A stretch of 35,395 nucleotides of DNA from Mucilaginibacter sp. (GCF_028288185.1 NZ_JAQBOF010000015.1:1-35395), one strand, 5' to 3'; positions 8,376 through 17,931 are shown, counted from the first letter of the stretch. A program made the numbers and translations. The notes: a model not told the origin generated them from the sequence alone.

Positions 8376-8699
8376 GTGTTTAATGAGTGATTGAGTGAAT
8401 TATTGAATTATTTACTGATAGGTAAATATCGGTGCAAATATGAGCAATAAGAAAGCCAAGTGCAAACCATTAGCGTGTTTATGCCAACAAATGAGCCAAA
8501 TTCTAAACCGCAACTGCCAGATACTAATTCATTGTTCGTTAGGCTTGTTTGTTAGTGTACATTGTCATACTATTACAAACCAAACTTATAGCAATAGAAG
8601 GGAGTTTAACTCTTTTTAACAGGACATAAATCTTTGATTTAATATTATTTATTTATCATTGGAGAAGGAAAACCAATCCCTAACTTATCACATTGTCAC
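8376..8699. other. Divergent intergenic region, ettA / propeller gene (324 bp)
   Basis: It must hold promoters for both ettA (-) and the propeller gene (+). On the minus strand CATATTTG (one mismatch to TAnnTTTG) lies at about 8434-8441. On the plus strand AATCTTTG at 8629-8636 is a one-mismatch -7 candidate about 64 bp before the ATG. The stretch 8383-8410 is a simple TGA/GAATTATTGAATTATT-type repeat. I see no ORF or RNA gene. Confidence 0.45.
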
Positions 8700-9992
8700 A
8701 TGCGTCTACCAGTTATAGTTAATAAACTAATTATATCCTGCTGTTTGCTTATAATAACAGCCACTTCTGTTTTAGCCCAAAAAGTTATTAAAGTTGACTC
8801 CAGTCATGTCATGACCTTACGGGTCGATCCGTCAAATGCCAGCGGAGGTAATGTATCTGATGTTTTTGCCGAGGTTAATTATATCCCGCTTGAAACTACC
8901 GATGAAAGCCTTTTTGGCAGCATAGGCAAGCTGGAAGTCACCGATGATTACTTTATTATACTGGATCATAATACCCATTGCATACTTATTTTCACCAAAA
9001 CAGGTAAGTTTCATGCTAAAATAAAAAGCACCGAGGGCAAAAACATGATCTACGATTTTGCCATTAATAAATTTACCAAACAGATAACATTTAGCCGCGA
9101 TGGGTATAAAAACATGACCACTTGCGATTATGACGGAAAAGTAATTAAAACAACAAAACTTGGCGGCGAAACCGCTAAGGATGAGATTAACAGTGATAAT
9201 CTAATCTATTTCGCGCCAGACAAGGCGATAGGGACTTATTATTATAATGAGATGGATAGTACAGATAAGTACTACAAAACCTTCTCTAAATCATTGATAC
9301 TGTACGCCGACAATAAACACAAGGTTTACGCACACGGTTTGCCATTTAAAAAAGCCGAAAGCAAATTGGGTAATGAAATATTGTATGCAGGTAATAGCAC
9401 CCAAAACATAACCAATGCCGGTATTGATACCGTGTTTTTTTACTCTAAAGCTTACAATTACAGTATTTTTACCATAACGCCAAACACTATAAAGTATGCT
9501 TATCAACTGATATTCCCGTTGTACGCATCGTTGCCGATAGATTTTTCTGTTAACCCAATTTATAAGGAGAAACGGATAGAATATATTGAAAAACATCGTG
9601 ACGCAATTTTTAGCCTTACCAATGTTTTCCAATCGGGCGATAACCTATTTTTTAAGGCAAGCATTTATGGAACTACTAAAGAGGATAACCTCATATACAA
9701 CTTAAAATCGGGCAATTTAATAGCTTATAAACATATCCAACCCGATGAAAAATCATTTTATTTACCCATCTCTGAAGATAACTGGAACTTTGCAGGTATG
9801 CTAACCAATACCGGCGGTTACCTTTATACCGCAGTATCATCATTAGCTACATTTACAGCTTATGAACAGAATAAGGATAACAAAGATGTTAGAAATTTAC
9901 ACTATAACCCTGTTTTAACCCAGTATTTTAAAAAGGGTAACCGTAAAGATAACCCTTGCATAATTCAACTTAAACTAAAGAATGATCTGTAG
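8700..9992 (+). CDS. Secreted 6-bladed beta-propeller protein
   Basis: A 430-residue exported protein. The signal peptide (residues 1-26) ends in VLAQ. After residue 60 the pattern VNYIPLETTDESLFGSIGKL, then an FIILD strand and an IFTKTGKF blade edge, is the hallmark of the Bacteroidota 6-bladed beta-propeller family, where the first blade opens with a PLET motif. No catalytic motif is apparent; the family is thought to bind ligands or partner proteins at the cell surface. The next gene follows after 52 bp on the same strand and encodes an outer-membrane barrel, so the two probably form one unit in which the propeller is the surface partner. No radical SAM, peptide or transporter gene accompanies them here. 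Confidence 0.75.
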   Translation: MRLPVIVNKLIISCCLLIITATSVLAQKVIKVDSSHVMTLRVDPSNASGGNVSDVFAEVNYIPLETTDESLFGSIGKLEVTDDYFIILDHNTHCILIFTKTGKFHAKIKSTEGKNMIYDFAINKFTKQITFSRDGYKNMTTCDYDGKVIKTTKLGGETAKDEINSDNLIYFAPDKAIGTYYYNEMDSTDKYYKTFSKSLILYADNKHKVYAHGLPFKKAESKLGNEILYAGNSTQNITNAGIDTVFFYSKAYNYSIFTITPNTIKYAYQLIFPLYASLPIDFSVNPIYKEKRIEYIEKHRDAIFSLTNVFQSGDNLFFKASIYGTTKEDNLIYNLKSGNLIAYKHIQPDEKSFYLPISEDNWNFAGMLTNTGGYLYTAVSSLATFTAYEQNKDNKDVRNLHYNPVLTQYFKKGNRKDNPCIIQLKLKNDL

Positions 9993-10044
9993 ATCATCCC
10001 CCTCCATCTAATAAACCAAAACCTAACCAACTAATACAGTTAAC

Positions 10045-12888
10045 GTGAAGATAAAATTTAAGTTGATCCTGGCTTTCATGGTAATTGCCCTTGCAGGTAA
10101 TGCCGCGTTTGCACAAAAAAAAGATTCCATAGGTACAGGCGCGGTCACCGGCATTTTAAGAGATAGTGTACATAATTATATTATGCAATCTGCCACTATG
10201 GCTATTTATAAAGTAGCGGGTAATGAGTTGGTAAACTATCAGTTAACTAACAATTTTGGCAGGTATCAATTTAAGCAGGTTCCGGTTGGTATCCCGTTGC
10301 GCGTTATAGCTACCCATGTGGGCTACATATCAGCAAAAAAAGATTTTATCATATCGCCAAAAACAAAAACTATTGATTTGAAGGTTCTTAATATAGACCG
10401 CATAGACCTCTCGCTTAAAGAGGTTACCATAGCCGCCGCCGCGCCACCAATGCAAATGCATGGCGATACATTGGAGTTTAACGCCAGCGCATTTAAACTG
10501 GATACCAATGCCGTAGTAGAAGACTTGCTGCGTAAACTGCCAGGTGTTACCGTTTGGGCCGATGGCGTAATTACTGTTAATGGCCGCAAAATTAGCAGGC
10601 TATTGGTTGAGGGTAAAGACTTTTTTGGCGGCGATAATAAAATAGCACTGCAAAATATTCCAAAAAATGCAGTGCAAAAAATACAGGTTTATCAAAACCG
10701 GGACGACAAGAATAACATAGCCCCGCCAACAGAGATGAACATTGTACTTAAAAAAAACAGAAAGGATGGATTTTTTGGCAAGTTTGGTGTAGGCCTGGGT
10801 ACGCAAAAACATTATGCCGGCGATGGAATGATAACCTATTATTCGCCTAAAACGCAGGCCAATATAGTTGGTGCGTATAATAACGTAAATAAATCCGCAA
10901 ATGATGTAAATACCTTAATGGGCTTTAACTCTTTTAAAGGCGAAGGCATAAATAATGATTATCATAGCGATTTTACCCGCCAGGGCCAGAATGTTTTTAA
11001 AGGCGGGGGCTTTACCGCTTCGCATGATTTTAGCAGCGATGCCGATACCAGGCCTGCTTATTATAAAACCAATTTATTAAAAGGTGAGTTCTTTTTAAAT
11101 GATGCTTCAAACAATACCATCGCCGATAGTAGGACAAAGGTTTCACTAGGTGCTAATGGTAATCTTGATCAAACGTCACACGGCACCAGCGTGGGCGATA
11201 ATTTTAGCGACAGAGGAAGTGCAAACTATGATAAAAGATTTGAGCACTATTCAATATCGTCATCATTTAATTTCAACGATAGCAGAAACAATTCGTTAAA
11301 TACACAAGATCAGGCTTCTGTTAATGATTTGACATCGCAGAAAACCCACAACCTGGCGCAGCAAACGGCTTCATCGTCACAAACAAGCGCCAAAGGGTAC
11401 GCGTCACTTAGCACCAATAGATTTTTTGATAATGGAAAGCATAAGTACAAATCATTAAACATGGATTTGAATTACGCTTTTAGTTTAGAAGACGGGACGC
11501 GTAATAGCAAAAACATCACTGATTTTACAGCCACCGATGCAACACAGAACAAATACTTTAACAGGCAGTATTTAACAGATTTTAATAGCAATACACATAC
11601 AATCAACGCCACATTTAGAGACATTGGCAGCTATTTTAGAAAATTCAGCCAGCCTATTATTACCATGGATTTTAAAAATAGCCTTGATATTAGGGATTAT
11701 CATGAAGACAACAATGTGGGCGACCTGGCTGCCGCTGGCGCAAGCTATACCCCAAATGCAGGGTTAACCAACATTAGCCACTACAAAACCATTGACGAAA
11801 AGCCATCGATAAGTTTCAATAAAAATCATTACAAGGGTTTGGATAACAGGTTTTATAAATCATGGTCAGCATCTGTTAGCGCGCAGGGGCAGGTCTATAT
11901 GCAAAGAAATTCGGCATTGCAGTCTTTCCAAAACCTGGATCGTACGTATCATTATTTTATCCCAACAGCCAGCTTTAGTTTTTATAATGATCAGTACGGC
12001 GATTACACAAGCCAGTACTCCCTGAATTATAATACTACTGTGCATTTTCCAACCGTTAGCCAGTTAACACCGCTAAATGATAACGCCAATGTTTATAGCA
12101 TAAGCCTGGGTAATCCTAATTTGCAGCCGGCCTATGAACACAATTTAAATTTCTACTACAATTATTACCAGCAAGGTGGTAAAAACGCCATAAACGGTAA
12201 TGCCAGCATATCGGCCAGTTTAGTTAAAAGAAACATGACCGACAGCACCAACTATGACGCGTTGGGCCGTTATATACGTACAGTTATTAACCTGGGCGAC
12301 AGGAAATCAATTAATTATAACGGTTCTATCCACAAATCCTATAAAATAAAAGAACAGCAGTTTAATATCACCGGCAATTCCGGGTTAAATTATTCAGACT
12401 ACCTGACAAGCGTAAACGGTCAAACTTATCAAACACATACCACAGGTGTTAGCGCATCATACGTGTTGTTATACAATTACCAATCGCTTTGGTCGGCTGG
12501 CGCGGGCGAGTATTTCTCTGGTAACAAAACCAACCAGGGCAGGCTGAGCCAATCTACTTACTATAACTGGACAACCAATTTTGGTTTTGCTTTCGCGTTC
12601 CCTAAAAGTATATTCTTTAATACGCGGGTAAACTTTAATAACAGCAAATCATCAGCCGTTGCCAATAATGTTTACTACACCATCTGGAATGCCGATGTGG
12701 GTTACCGCTTCCTAAAAGGGGCAGAGGCCGAGATCAAACTTTCTGCACTGGATATATTGCATCAAAACAGATCTATTTATAACTACGCAAACAGTAACAG
12801 TATAACTACAAGCACAGCTAATGTTTTACAACAATATTTTATGCTGACACTGGCTTATTACCCGAGAAAATTTGGTTTGAAGAAGTAA
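10045..12888 (+). CDS. Outer-membrane beta-barrel family protein with carboxypeptidase-like regulatory domain
   Basis: A 947-residue outer-membrane protein. The start is GTG at 10045, because it gives a good signal peptide (MKIKFKLILAFMVIALAGNA, then AFAQ); the next ATG at 10078 would cut it. Residues about 30-125 are a carboxypeptidase-regulatory-like domain (GAVTGILRDS, then LKEVTIAAA). Residues about 130-235 are a plug-like domain (DLLRKLPGVTVWADGVITVNGRKI, here described as a plug: G-V-x-V-x-x-D-G-x-I-x-V-N-G). The rest is rich in alternating aromatic strands and ends in YYPRKFGLKK, as in the OMP beta-barrel family close to TonB-dependent receptors. No SusD partner is present, so it is not a standard SusC. 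The cargo is unknown. It is probably co-transcribed with the propeller gene. Confidence 0.85.
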   Translation: MKIKFKLILAFMVIALAGNAAFAQKKDSIGTGAVTGILRDSVHNYIMQSATMAIYKVAGNELVNYQLTNNFGRYQFKQVPVGIPLRVIATHVGYISAKKDFIISPKTKTIDLKVLNIDRIDLSLKEVTIAAAAPPMQMHGDTLEFNASAFKLDTNAVVEDLLRKLPGVTVWADGVITVNGRKISRLLVEGKDFFGGDNKIALQNIPKNAVQKIQVYQNRDDKNNIAPPTEMNIVLKKNRKDGFFGKFGVGLGTQKHYAGDGMITYYSPKTQANIVGAYNNVNKSANDVNTLMGFNSFKGEGINNDYHSDFTRQGQNVFKGGGFTASHDFSSDADTRPAYYKTNLLKGEFFLNDASNNTIADSRTKVSLGANGNLDQTSHGTSVGDNFSDRGSANYDKRFEHYSISSSFNFNDSRNNSLNTQDQASVNDLTSQKTHNLAQQTASSSQTSAKGYASLSTNRFFDNGKHKYKSLNMDLNYAFSLEDGTRNSKNITDFTATDATQNKYFNRQYLTDFNSNTHTINATFRDIGSYFRKFSQPIITMDFKNSLDIRDYHEDNNVGDLAAAGASYTPNAGLTNISHYKTIDEKPSISFNKNHYKGLDNRFYKSWSASVSAQGQVYMQRNSALQSFQNLDRTYHYFIPTASFSFYNDQYGDYTSQYSLNYNTTVHFPTVSQLTPLNDNANVYSISLGNPNLQPAYEHNLNFYYNYYQQGGKNAINGNASISASLVKRNMTDSTNYDALGRYIRTVINLGDRKSINYNGSIHKSYKIKEQQFNITGNSGLNYSDYLTSVNGQTYQTHTTGVSASYVLLYNYQSLWSAGAGEYFSGNKTNQGRLSQSTYYNWTTNFGFAFAFPKSIFFNTRVNFNNSKSSAVANNVYYTIWNADVGYRFLKGAEAEIKLSALDILHQNRSIYNYANSNSITTSTANVLQQYFMLTLAYYPRKFGLKK

Positions 12889-13286
12889 GCTAAAGTTTGC
12901 AGTTAGAAGTTGGCAGGTTGAAGTGCCCACTGCCAACTCCTAACCGCGAACTAATATAAAGCGTGCCGTAATGTCACAATTGTATGTTTCAACTGCCTTT
13001 TTTTCCACAGTTGTTAAATTTCATTCCTTAATCAACTAAACTATTACCCGTTACGTATATCAAATAGATAGTTAATCACGTTATCAAAGTAAAAATTAGT
13101 CATAACACGTTAATTTTTGCTGATAAATGTTGCATAAAGTTTAACTTTTAATAGATTGCACATCATAATAGTGTCTGTTTATTGTTTAGCGTAAAAGTTG
13201 GCAACAATATTGTTGATAAGTTAAGAAACAACACATTCTAACTATAGCAACTAATTGATATATTAGGACGTATAATAAGAGTATAT
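12889..13286. other. Gene-free region before clpC (398 bp)
   Basis: Contains a 9-bp hairpin at 12908-12938 (AGTTGGCAG and its complement), probably the transcription end of the upstream gene and one copy of a dispersed GTTGGCAG repeat. A 14-bp perfect palindrome CAACAATATTGTTG lies at 13202-13215, about 70 bp before the clpC ATG, and is a possible operator. I see no CIRCE or CtsR-type site and no perfect TAnnTTTG box, so the clpC promoter is not assigned. Confidence 0.45.
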
Positions 13287-15821
13287 ATGGAAGCAAAATT
13301 TTCACCACGGGTTAAGGATGTAATACAATACAGCAGGGAAGAGGCATTACGCCTTGGACACGACTATATTGGTACAGAACACCTTTTACTTGGCCTTATC
13401 CGTGACGGAGACGGCGTAGCTATAAAACTGCTAAGAGAACTGGCGGTTGATACAGCAAGATTGCGTCGTTCTGTGGAAGACGCTGTGAAAGGAACTATAG
13501 GAACTAATGTACATATTGGCAGCATACCATTAACCAAACAAGCCGAAAAAGTATTGAAGATAACTTACCTTGAAGCAAAAATATTTAAAAGCGATGTAAT
13601 AGGTACCGAGCATTTATTGCTATCTATTTTGCGCGATGAAGATAATATAGCATCACAAATACTAATGCAGTTTAATGTTAATTATGAAGTGTTTAAAAGC
13701 GAGGTAGAATCGCATAAAAACAATATAACTGACGAGATGCCCGGCTCATCAACCGGCGGTGAGGATGATTTTAAAGACGAGGAAGCATTTAATCAGCCTA
13801 AAAAGGTATCAGACATTAAATCAAAAACACCGGTATTAGACAACTTTGGCCGCGATTTAACCCGTGCTGCAGAGGATGGTAAATTAGACCCTATTGTTGG
13901 TCGCGAGAAAGAGATAGAGCGTGTATCGCAAATTCTATCACGTCGTAAAAAGAACAACCCTATTTTAATTGGTGAGCCTGGTGTTGGTAAATCTGCCATT
14001 GCCGAAGGTTTGGCGTTACGTATAGTACAGCGTAAAGTATCGCGTGTATTGTTTAACAAACGTGTGGTTACGTTAGATTTGGCATCATTAGTTGCAGGTA
14101 CCAAATACCGTGGTCAGTTTGAAGAGCGTATGAAAGCCGTGATGAACGAGCTGGAAAAATCACCGGATGTTATTTTGTTTATTGACGAGATCCATACCAT
14201 AGTTGGTGCAGGTGGTGCTTCAGGTTCGCTTGACGCGTCAAACATGTTTAAACCGGCTTTAGCAAGGGGCGAGATCCAATGTATTGGTGCTACCACGCTT
14301 GATGAGTATCGCCAGTTTATAGAGAAAGATGGCGCTTTAGATCGTCGTTTCCAAAAAGTAATGGTTGAGCCTGCTACACCAGACGAAACTGTTGAGATAT
14401 TAACCCGTATTAAAGATAAATACGAAGAGCATCACGGCGTAACGTATACTGATGAAGCTATACAAGCTTGTGTTACTTTAACTACAAGATATATCACCGA
14501 CCGCTTTTTACCGGATAAAGCTATTGACGCTTTAGACGAATCAGGCTCGCGCGTTCACTTAACTAATATCCACGTTCCGCAAGAGATATTGGATATCGAG
14601 AATAAAATTGAGCTGATAAAAGTTGAAAAGAATAAAGTAGTACGCAGCCAGAAATACGAAGAAGCAGCAAAACTACGCGATACTGAAAAACATTTGTTAG
14701 AGGAATTGGAGACAGCTAAGTCTGCCTGGGAAGCCGAAACAAAATCAAAACGTTACACCGTAACCGAAGATAATGTTGCCGAGGTTGTATCAATGATGAC
14801 CGGTATCCCGGTACAGAAGGTTGGCCAGGCTGATAGCCAGAAATTGCTTCACATGTCTGAAAAGATAGGTGAAAAAATTATTGGCCAGGATGATGCGGTT
14901 AAAAAACTTACCCGCGCAATCCAGAGGACCCGTGCCGGCTTGAAAGATCCTAAAAAACCAATTGGCTCATTCATATTCTTAGGCCCTACAGGTGTTGGTA
15001 AAACAGAGTTAGCCAAAGAGCTTGCCCGTTTTATGTTTGATACTGAGGACGCGCTGATACAAATTGATATGAGCGAGTACATGGAAAAATTCGCTGTGTC
15101 ACGTTTAGTGGGAGCGCCTCCGGGCTATGTAGGGTATGAAGAAGGCGGACAATTAACAGAAAAAGTACGCCGTAAACCATACGCTGTAGTATTGCTGGAT
15201 GAAATAGAAAAAGCTCACCCTGATGTATTTAACATCTTATTGCAAGTGTTGGATGAAGGGCAGTTAACTGATTCATTGGGCCGTAAGGTTGATTTCAGGA
15301 ATGCTATCATCATCATGACATCAAACATTGGTGCACGCCAATTGAAAGATTTTGGACAAGGTGTAGGCTTTACTACAAATGCCAAAAGTACCCAGGCTGA
15401 TTCGCACTCAAGAGGTGTGATTGAAAACGCTTTAAAACGTGCTTTCGCTCCTGAGTTTTTGAACCGTATTGATGATGTGATTGTGTTTAACTCGTTAGGC
15501 GAGGAAGAAATATTTAAAATCATTGATATTGAGTTAGCCGCTTTATTTGGCCGTGTTAATAGCTTAGGTTATAAAATTGAATTAACTGAGGTAGCTAAAA
15601 AGTTTATTGCTGATAAAGGATACGATTCGCAATTTGGTGCACGCCCGTTAAAACGTGCTATCCAAAAATATTTGGAGGACCCAATTGCCGAAGAAATATT
15701 AAAAGGCGAACTGAACGAAGGTGATACCATGCTGGTTGATTATGATAAAGAAGCTGATGAGATTAAAATATCTCCTAAAAAAGTTTCTAATAAAAAGCCA
15801 AAGCAGGAAGAACAGAATTAA
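13287..15821 (+). CDS. clpC: ATP-dependent Clp protease ATP-binding subunit ClpC
   Basis: An AAA+ unfoldase that feeds substrates to ClpP. The N-terminal Clp repeat pair spans residues about 1-145 (SREEALRLGHDYIGTEHLLL, then the second repeat around GTEHLLLSIL). AAA module 1 has Walker A GEPGVGKS at 229-236 and DEIHTIVGAG. A UVR-type coiled segment (KYEEAAKLRDTEKHLLEEL, about 451-485) replaces the long ClpB middle domain and marks ClpC. AAA module 2 has GPTGVGKT at 566-573 and sensor motifs ending in GARPLKRAIQ. A VGF tripeptide (QGVGFTT) fits the ClpP-docking loop. The length of 844 is normal. The ATG at 13287 gives the canonical N-terminus. It is followed by an intrinsic terminator, so it is probably monocistronic. 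Confidence 0.96.
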   Translation: MEAKFSPRVKDVIQYSREEALRLGHDYIGTEHLLLGLIRDGDGVAIKLLRELAVDTARLRRSVEDAVKGTIGTNVHIGSIPLTKQAEKVLKITYLEAKIFKSDVIGTEHLLLSILRDEDNIASQILMQFNVNYEVFKSEVESHKNNITDEMPGSSTGGEDDFKDEEAFNQPKKVSDIKSKTPVLDNFGRDLTRAAEDGKLDPIVGREKEIERVSQILSRRKKNNPILIGEPGVGKSAIAEGLALRIVQRKVSRVLFNKRVVTLDLASLVAGTKYRGQFEERMKAVMNELEKSPDVILFIDEIHTIVGAGGASGSLDASNMFKPALARGEIQCIGATTLDEYRQFIEKDGALDRRFQKVMVEPATPDETVEILTRIKDKYEEHHGVTYTDEAIQACVTLTTRYITDRFLPDKAIDALDESGSRVHLTNIHVPQEILDIENKIELIKVEKNKVVRSQKYEEAAKLRDTEKHLLEELETAKSAWEAETKSKRYTVTEDNVAEVVSMMTGIPVQKVGQADSQKLLHMSEKIGEKIIGQDDAVKKLTRAIQRTRAGLKDPKKPIGSFIFLGPTGVGKTELAKELARFMFDTEDALIQIDMSEYMEKFAVSRLVGAPPGYVGYEEGGQLTEKVRRKPYAVVLLDEIEKAHPDVFNILLQVLDEGQLTDSLGRKVDFRNAIIIMTSNIGARQLKDFGQGVGFTTNAKSTQADSHSRGVIENALKRAFAPEFLNRIDDVIVFNSLGEEEIFKIIDIELAALFGRVNSLGYKIELTEVAKKFIADKGYDSQFGARPLKRAIQKYLEDPIAEEILKGELNEGDTMLVDYDKEADEIKISPKKVSNKKPKQEEQN

Positions 15822-15830
15822 GATTAATAT

Positions 15831-15866
15831 AAACAAAGAGCCTCCAATTTTGGGGGCTCTTTGTTT
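15831..15866 (+). terminator. Intrinsic terminator of clpC
   Basis: A 12-bp perfect stem (AAACAAAGAGCC at 15831-15842 with GGCTCTTTGTTT at 15855-15866) lies 9 bp after the clpC stop and ends in a T-rich arm. This is a textbook intrinsic terminator. Confidence 0.85.
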
Positions 15867-15996
15867 GTTAAGAGAAACTTACGAAGTTTTAAACGGCGAA
15901 GCCCTCAATGAGCCTTTAGAAACAAACAATACCCAATTAAACTTCATAAGTCTTATACATCTTACAAAAAAAATAAAAAAAACAAACTAAACATTA

Positions 15997-16004
15997 AACC
16001 TTTG
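15997..16004 (+). promoter_or_regulatory. -7 element for the small lipoprotein gene
   Basis: AACCTTTG matches TAnnTTTG except at the first base, with a 41-bp gap to the ATG at 16046. No clear TTTG lies 19 bp upstream; the stretch is A-rich. Confidence 0.45.
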
Positions 16005-16045
16005 CGTTCTAAAAACATCTTACTTGTGTAAAAAATAATATCACT

Positions 16046-16453
16046 ATGAAAAAAATGTTATCTATAGCGTGCGCAGCCCTGGTAGTGGCGGCATTAGCGT
16101 CTTGCAAAAAGACATACGTAACCAACGTTAATCCTGCTCAAACTTATACTGTTACCGTAGCTGCAAACAGCTGGGCACAAACTAAGGATGGTAAATCAGA
16201 TTCGGTATCGCTTAAAGCGCCGGCTATTGACGATTTCTTTAACAATAATGGCGCTACGTTGGTGTACTTCTCTTTCTTTAAAGGAGTGTATGAGCAAATA
16301 CCCGAAGTTTACAATAATGTATCATACAGCTATTTCCATTATGTAGATAGCCAGGGCGGTCATTTAATACTATATTCTCAGCCAATAACCGGCGCACCGG
16401 TTAAACCAACCAGCGATATCGTTGTGAAATTGGTTTTGGTGCCATCTAGTTAA
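16046..16453 (+). CDS. Small lipoprotein of unknown function
   Basis: 135 residues with a lipoprotein signal peptide: MKKM, a hydrophobic stretch, then the lipobox LASC with Cys20 as the lipidated residue, followed by KK. The mature part is beta-rich (YTVTVAANSW, TLVYFSFFKG, GGHLILYSQPI, IVVKLVLVPSS), suggesting a small beta-sandwich. I do not recognise a characterised family, although lipoproteins of this size and style are common in Sphingobacteriaceae. It stands alone between the clpC terminator and its own terminator. The export signal is seen; function cannot be inferred. Confidence 0.75.
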   Translation: MKKMLSIACAALVVAALASCKKTYVTNVNPAQTYTVTVAANSWAQTKDGKSDSVSLKAPAIDDFFNNNGATLVYFSFFKGVYEQIPEVYNNVSYSYFHYVDSQGGHLILYSQPITGAPVKPTSDIVVKLVLVPSS

Positions 16454-16472
16454 TAATAAATCAATGCGGTAT

Positions 16473-16503
16473 AAAAAAAGCTGACCGAAAGGTTGGCTTT
16501 TTG
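16473..16503 (+). terminator. Terminator after the lipoprotein gene
   Basis: AAAAAAAGCTGACC, a GAAA tetraloop, then GGTTGGCTTTTT: an 8-bp core stem (with two G-U pairs) extended by A/T arms, 20 bp after the stop codon. A sister hairpin lies at 17068-17096, in mirror position at the other end of the inverted-repeat element. Confidence 0.8.
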
Positions 16504-17067
16504 CGTTTGATCCCGGCTTACCTATCGCTTGGTGACGCTCTTGGCCGCTAAGGCCTAGTTCTTTTTCCTTAGATGAAAAAGAACCAAAAACTAAGCGTAG
16601 CGACCTCATGAACACCCATAAAAACAAAAATAGGTGAATAAATCAAGTCAGACGAGAGGCTTCTTTGCCGCGCGGGCTTTTGCCTGCAAAGCAGTTAAAA
16701 CCACGGACTGCATAATTTTGCTCCATATCGCACAGCCATTGCCCTGGCAAAAAGACGCTATGCCCTTCCAACCGCACAGTCCAACTTGTTTTACCTATTT
16801 TCGCCCGAAGCTTTTCGTCTGACATTACCGCCATAACCGAGATTCGGCTATTTGTGCACAATAAAAAAAGCGTAAAGGCCTGTCAGGGCGCGCGGCCGGG
16901 AGTCTTGCCCGTGAGGTGGCAGCGATCGGCCTGACTTGATCTTTTGGTTATTTTTGTATCAAGACATGCGGCGTAGCCCTCTTGAGCACATTGAAAAAAC
17001 AAACAACTGCGAAAAACGTAACTGGCCTTAGCGGCTAAGAGCGTCACCAAGCGATTAGACCGAACAA

Positions 17068-17096
17068 AAAAAGCCAACCACAGAGGTTAGCTTTTT
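17068..17096 (-). terminator. Terminator after fabI
   Basis: On the minus strand AAAAAGCTAACC, a 5-nt loop, GGTTGGCTTTTTTT: a stem of about 12 pairs followed by a U-run, 22 bp past the fabI stop. Confidence 0.8.
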
Positions 17097-17118
17097 AAAT
17101 ATTTTGATTTGAGTAAAC

Positions 17119-17931
17119 CTATTTTTCCATTTGCTCAATAACAGCAGCTGTAACTCCGGTGAAAGAGAACCCGCCATCATGGAAAAGATTTTGCATGGTA
17201 ACCATTTTAGTCAAGTCAGAGAATAAAGTCACGCAGTAATCAGCGCATTCGTCAGCACTTGCATTTCCTAGCGGACTCATCTTTTCGGCATAATTTATAA
17301 AGCCGTCAAATCCTTTAACGCCCGATCCGGCAGTGGTGCGGGTTGGCGATTGAGATACGGTATTGATACGCACTTTCTTTTTGGTGCCATAATAGTAACC
17401 AAAGTTACGGGCAATGCTTTCCAGCACCGCTTTGTTATCGCTCATGTCATTATAATCAGGGAATACACGTTGTGAAGCAATGTAAGTTAATGCTACAACC
17501 GATCCCCACTCGCTTATCGCATCCATTTTCATGGCGGTTTGCAGCACACGGTGCAAGCTCAATGCCGATATATCAAATCCCTTGTGGGTAAACTCGTAAT
17601 TGTTTTCGTAATAAGGTATGCCTTTGCGCACGTTAATGCTCATGCCTATCGAGTGTAAAACAAAATCAACCGGTCCGCCAAAATGCTCCATAGCCTGGGT
17701 GAACAAGTTTTCGATATCCGCGGCAACAGTAACGTCGGCAGGGATAACCGGGGCCTTAATTTCGTCGGCCAGTTTATTTATGGTACCCATGCGCAAAGCG
17801 ATAGGAGCATTGGTTAACACAATTTGAGCGCCTTCTGCATAACAATGCTGGGCGGTTTTCCAGGCGATAGAGTTTTCGTCTAATGCGCCAAAAATTATTC
17901 CTTTTTTACCTTTTAATAAATTATAAGCCAT
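17119..17931 (-). CDS. fabI: Enoyl-[acyl-carrier-protein] reductase (NADH), FabI
   Basis: Catalyses the last reduction of each fatty-acid elongation cycle. It is a short-chain dehydrogenase fold with an atypical N-terminal cofactor loop (KKGIIFGALDENSIAW), as in FabI rather than FabK/FabV. Active-site residues are Tyr150, Tyr160 and Lys167, with the FabI spacing Y-x6-K (YNDMSDNK). The downstream segment INTVSQSPTRTTAGSGV is the substrate-loop region and matches the family. Length is 270 against 262 in E. coli. The ATG at 17931 lies 26 bp from a perfect -7 box. In several Bacteroidota fabI sits close to recN and the coaBC cluster; here it is 3.2 kb from recN on the same strand. Confidence 0.95.
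   Translation of the reverse strand: MAYNLLKGKKGIIFGALDENSIAWKTAQHCYAEGAQIVLTNAPIALRMGTINKLADEIKAPVIPADVTVAADIENLFTQAMEHFGGPVDFVLHSIGMSINVRKGIPYYENNYEFTHKGFDISALSLHRVLQTAMKMDAISEWGSVVALTYIASQRVFPDYNDMSDNKAVLESIARNFGYYYGTKKKVRINTVSQSPTRTTAGSGVKGFDGFINYAEKMSPLGNASADECADYCVTLFSDLTKMVTMQNLFHDGGFSFTGVTAAVIEQMEK

Larger units (their letters stand above)
16454..17118. repeat. Gene-free inverted-repeat element between lipoprotein and fabI (665 bp)
   Basis: The core at 16524-17055 (532 bp) is bounded by 32-bp inverted repeats (16524-16555 and 17024-17055) with one mismatch; the arm begins ATCGCTTGGTGACGCTCTT. Outside them, related terminator hairpins sit at 16473-16503 and 17068-17096. Inside are a further hairpin (GTTCTTTTTCC with GAAAAAGAAC, 16558-16584), an inverted GTCAGACGA pair (16648 and about 16816), and a TTGATCTTTTGGTTA stretch. 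Short ORFs here are not convincing. Blocks such as GGCCTAGTTCTTTTT resemble repeats I recall from other Bacteroidota, so this is probably a remnant of a repetitive element. Confidence 0.6.

Noticed and set aside
16634..17077. Short frames inside the inverted-repeat element
   Set aside because: They overlap each other on both strands, cross hairpins and have no protein-like character.
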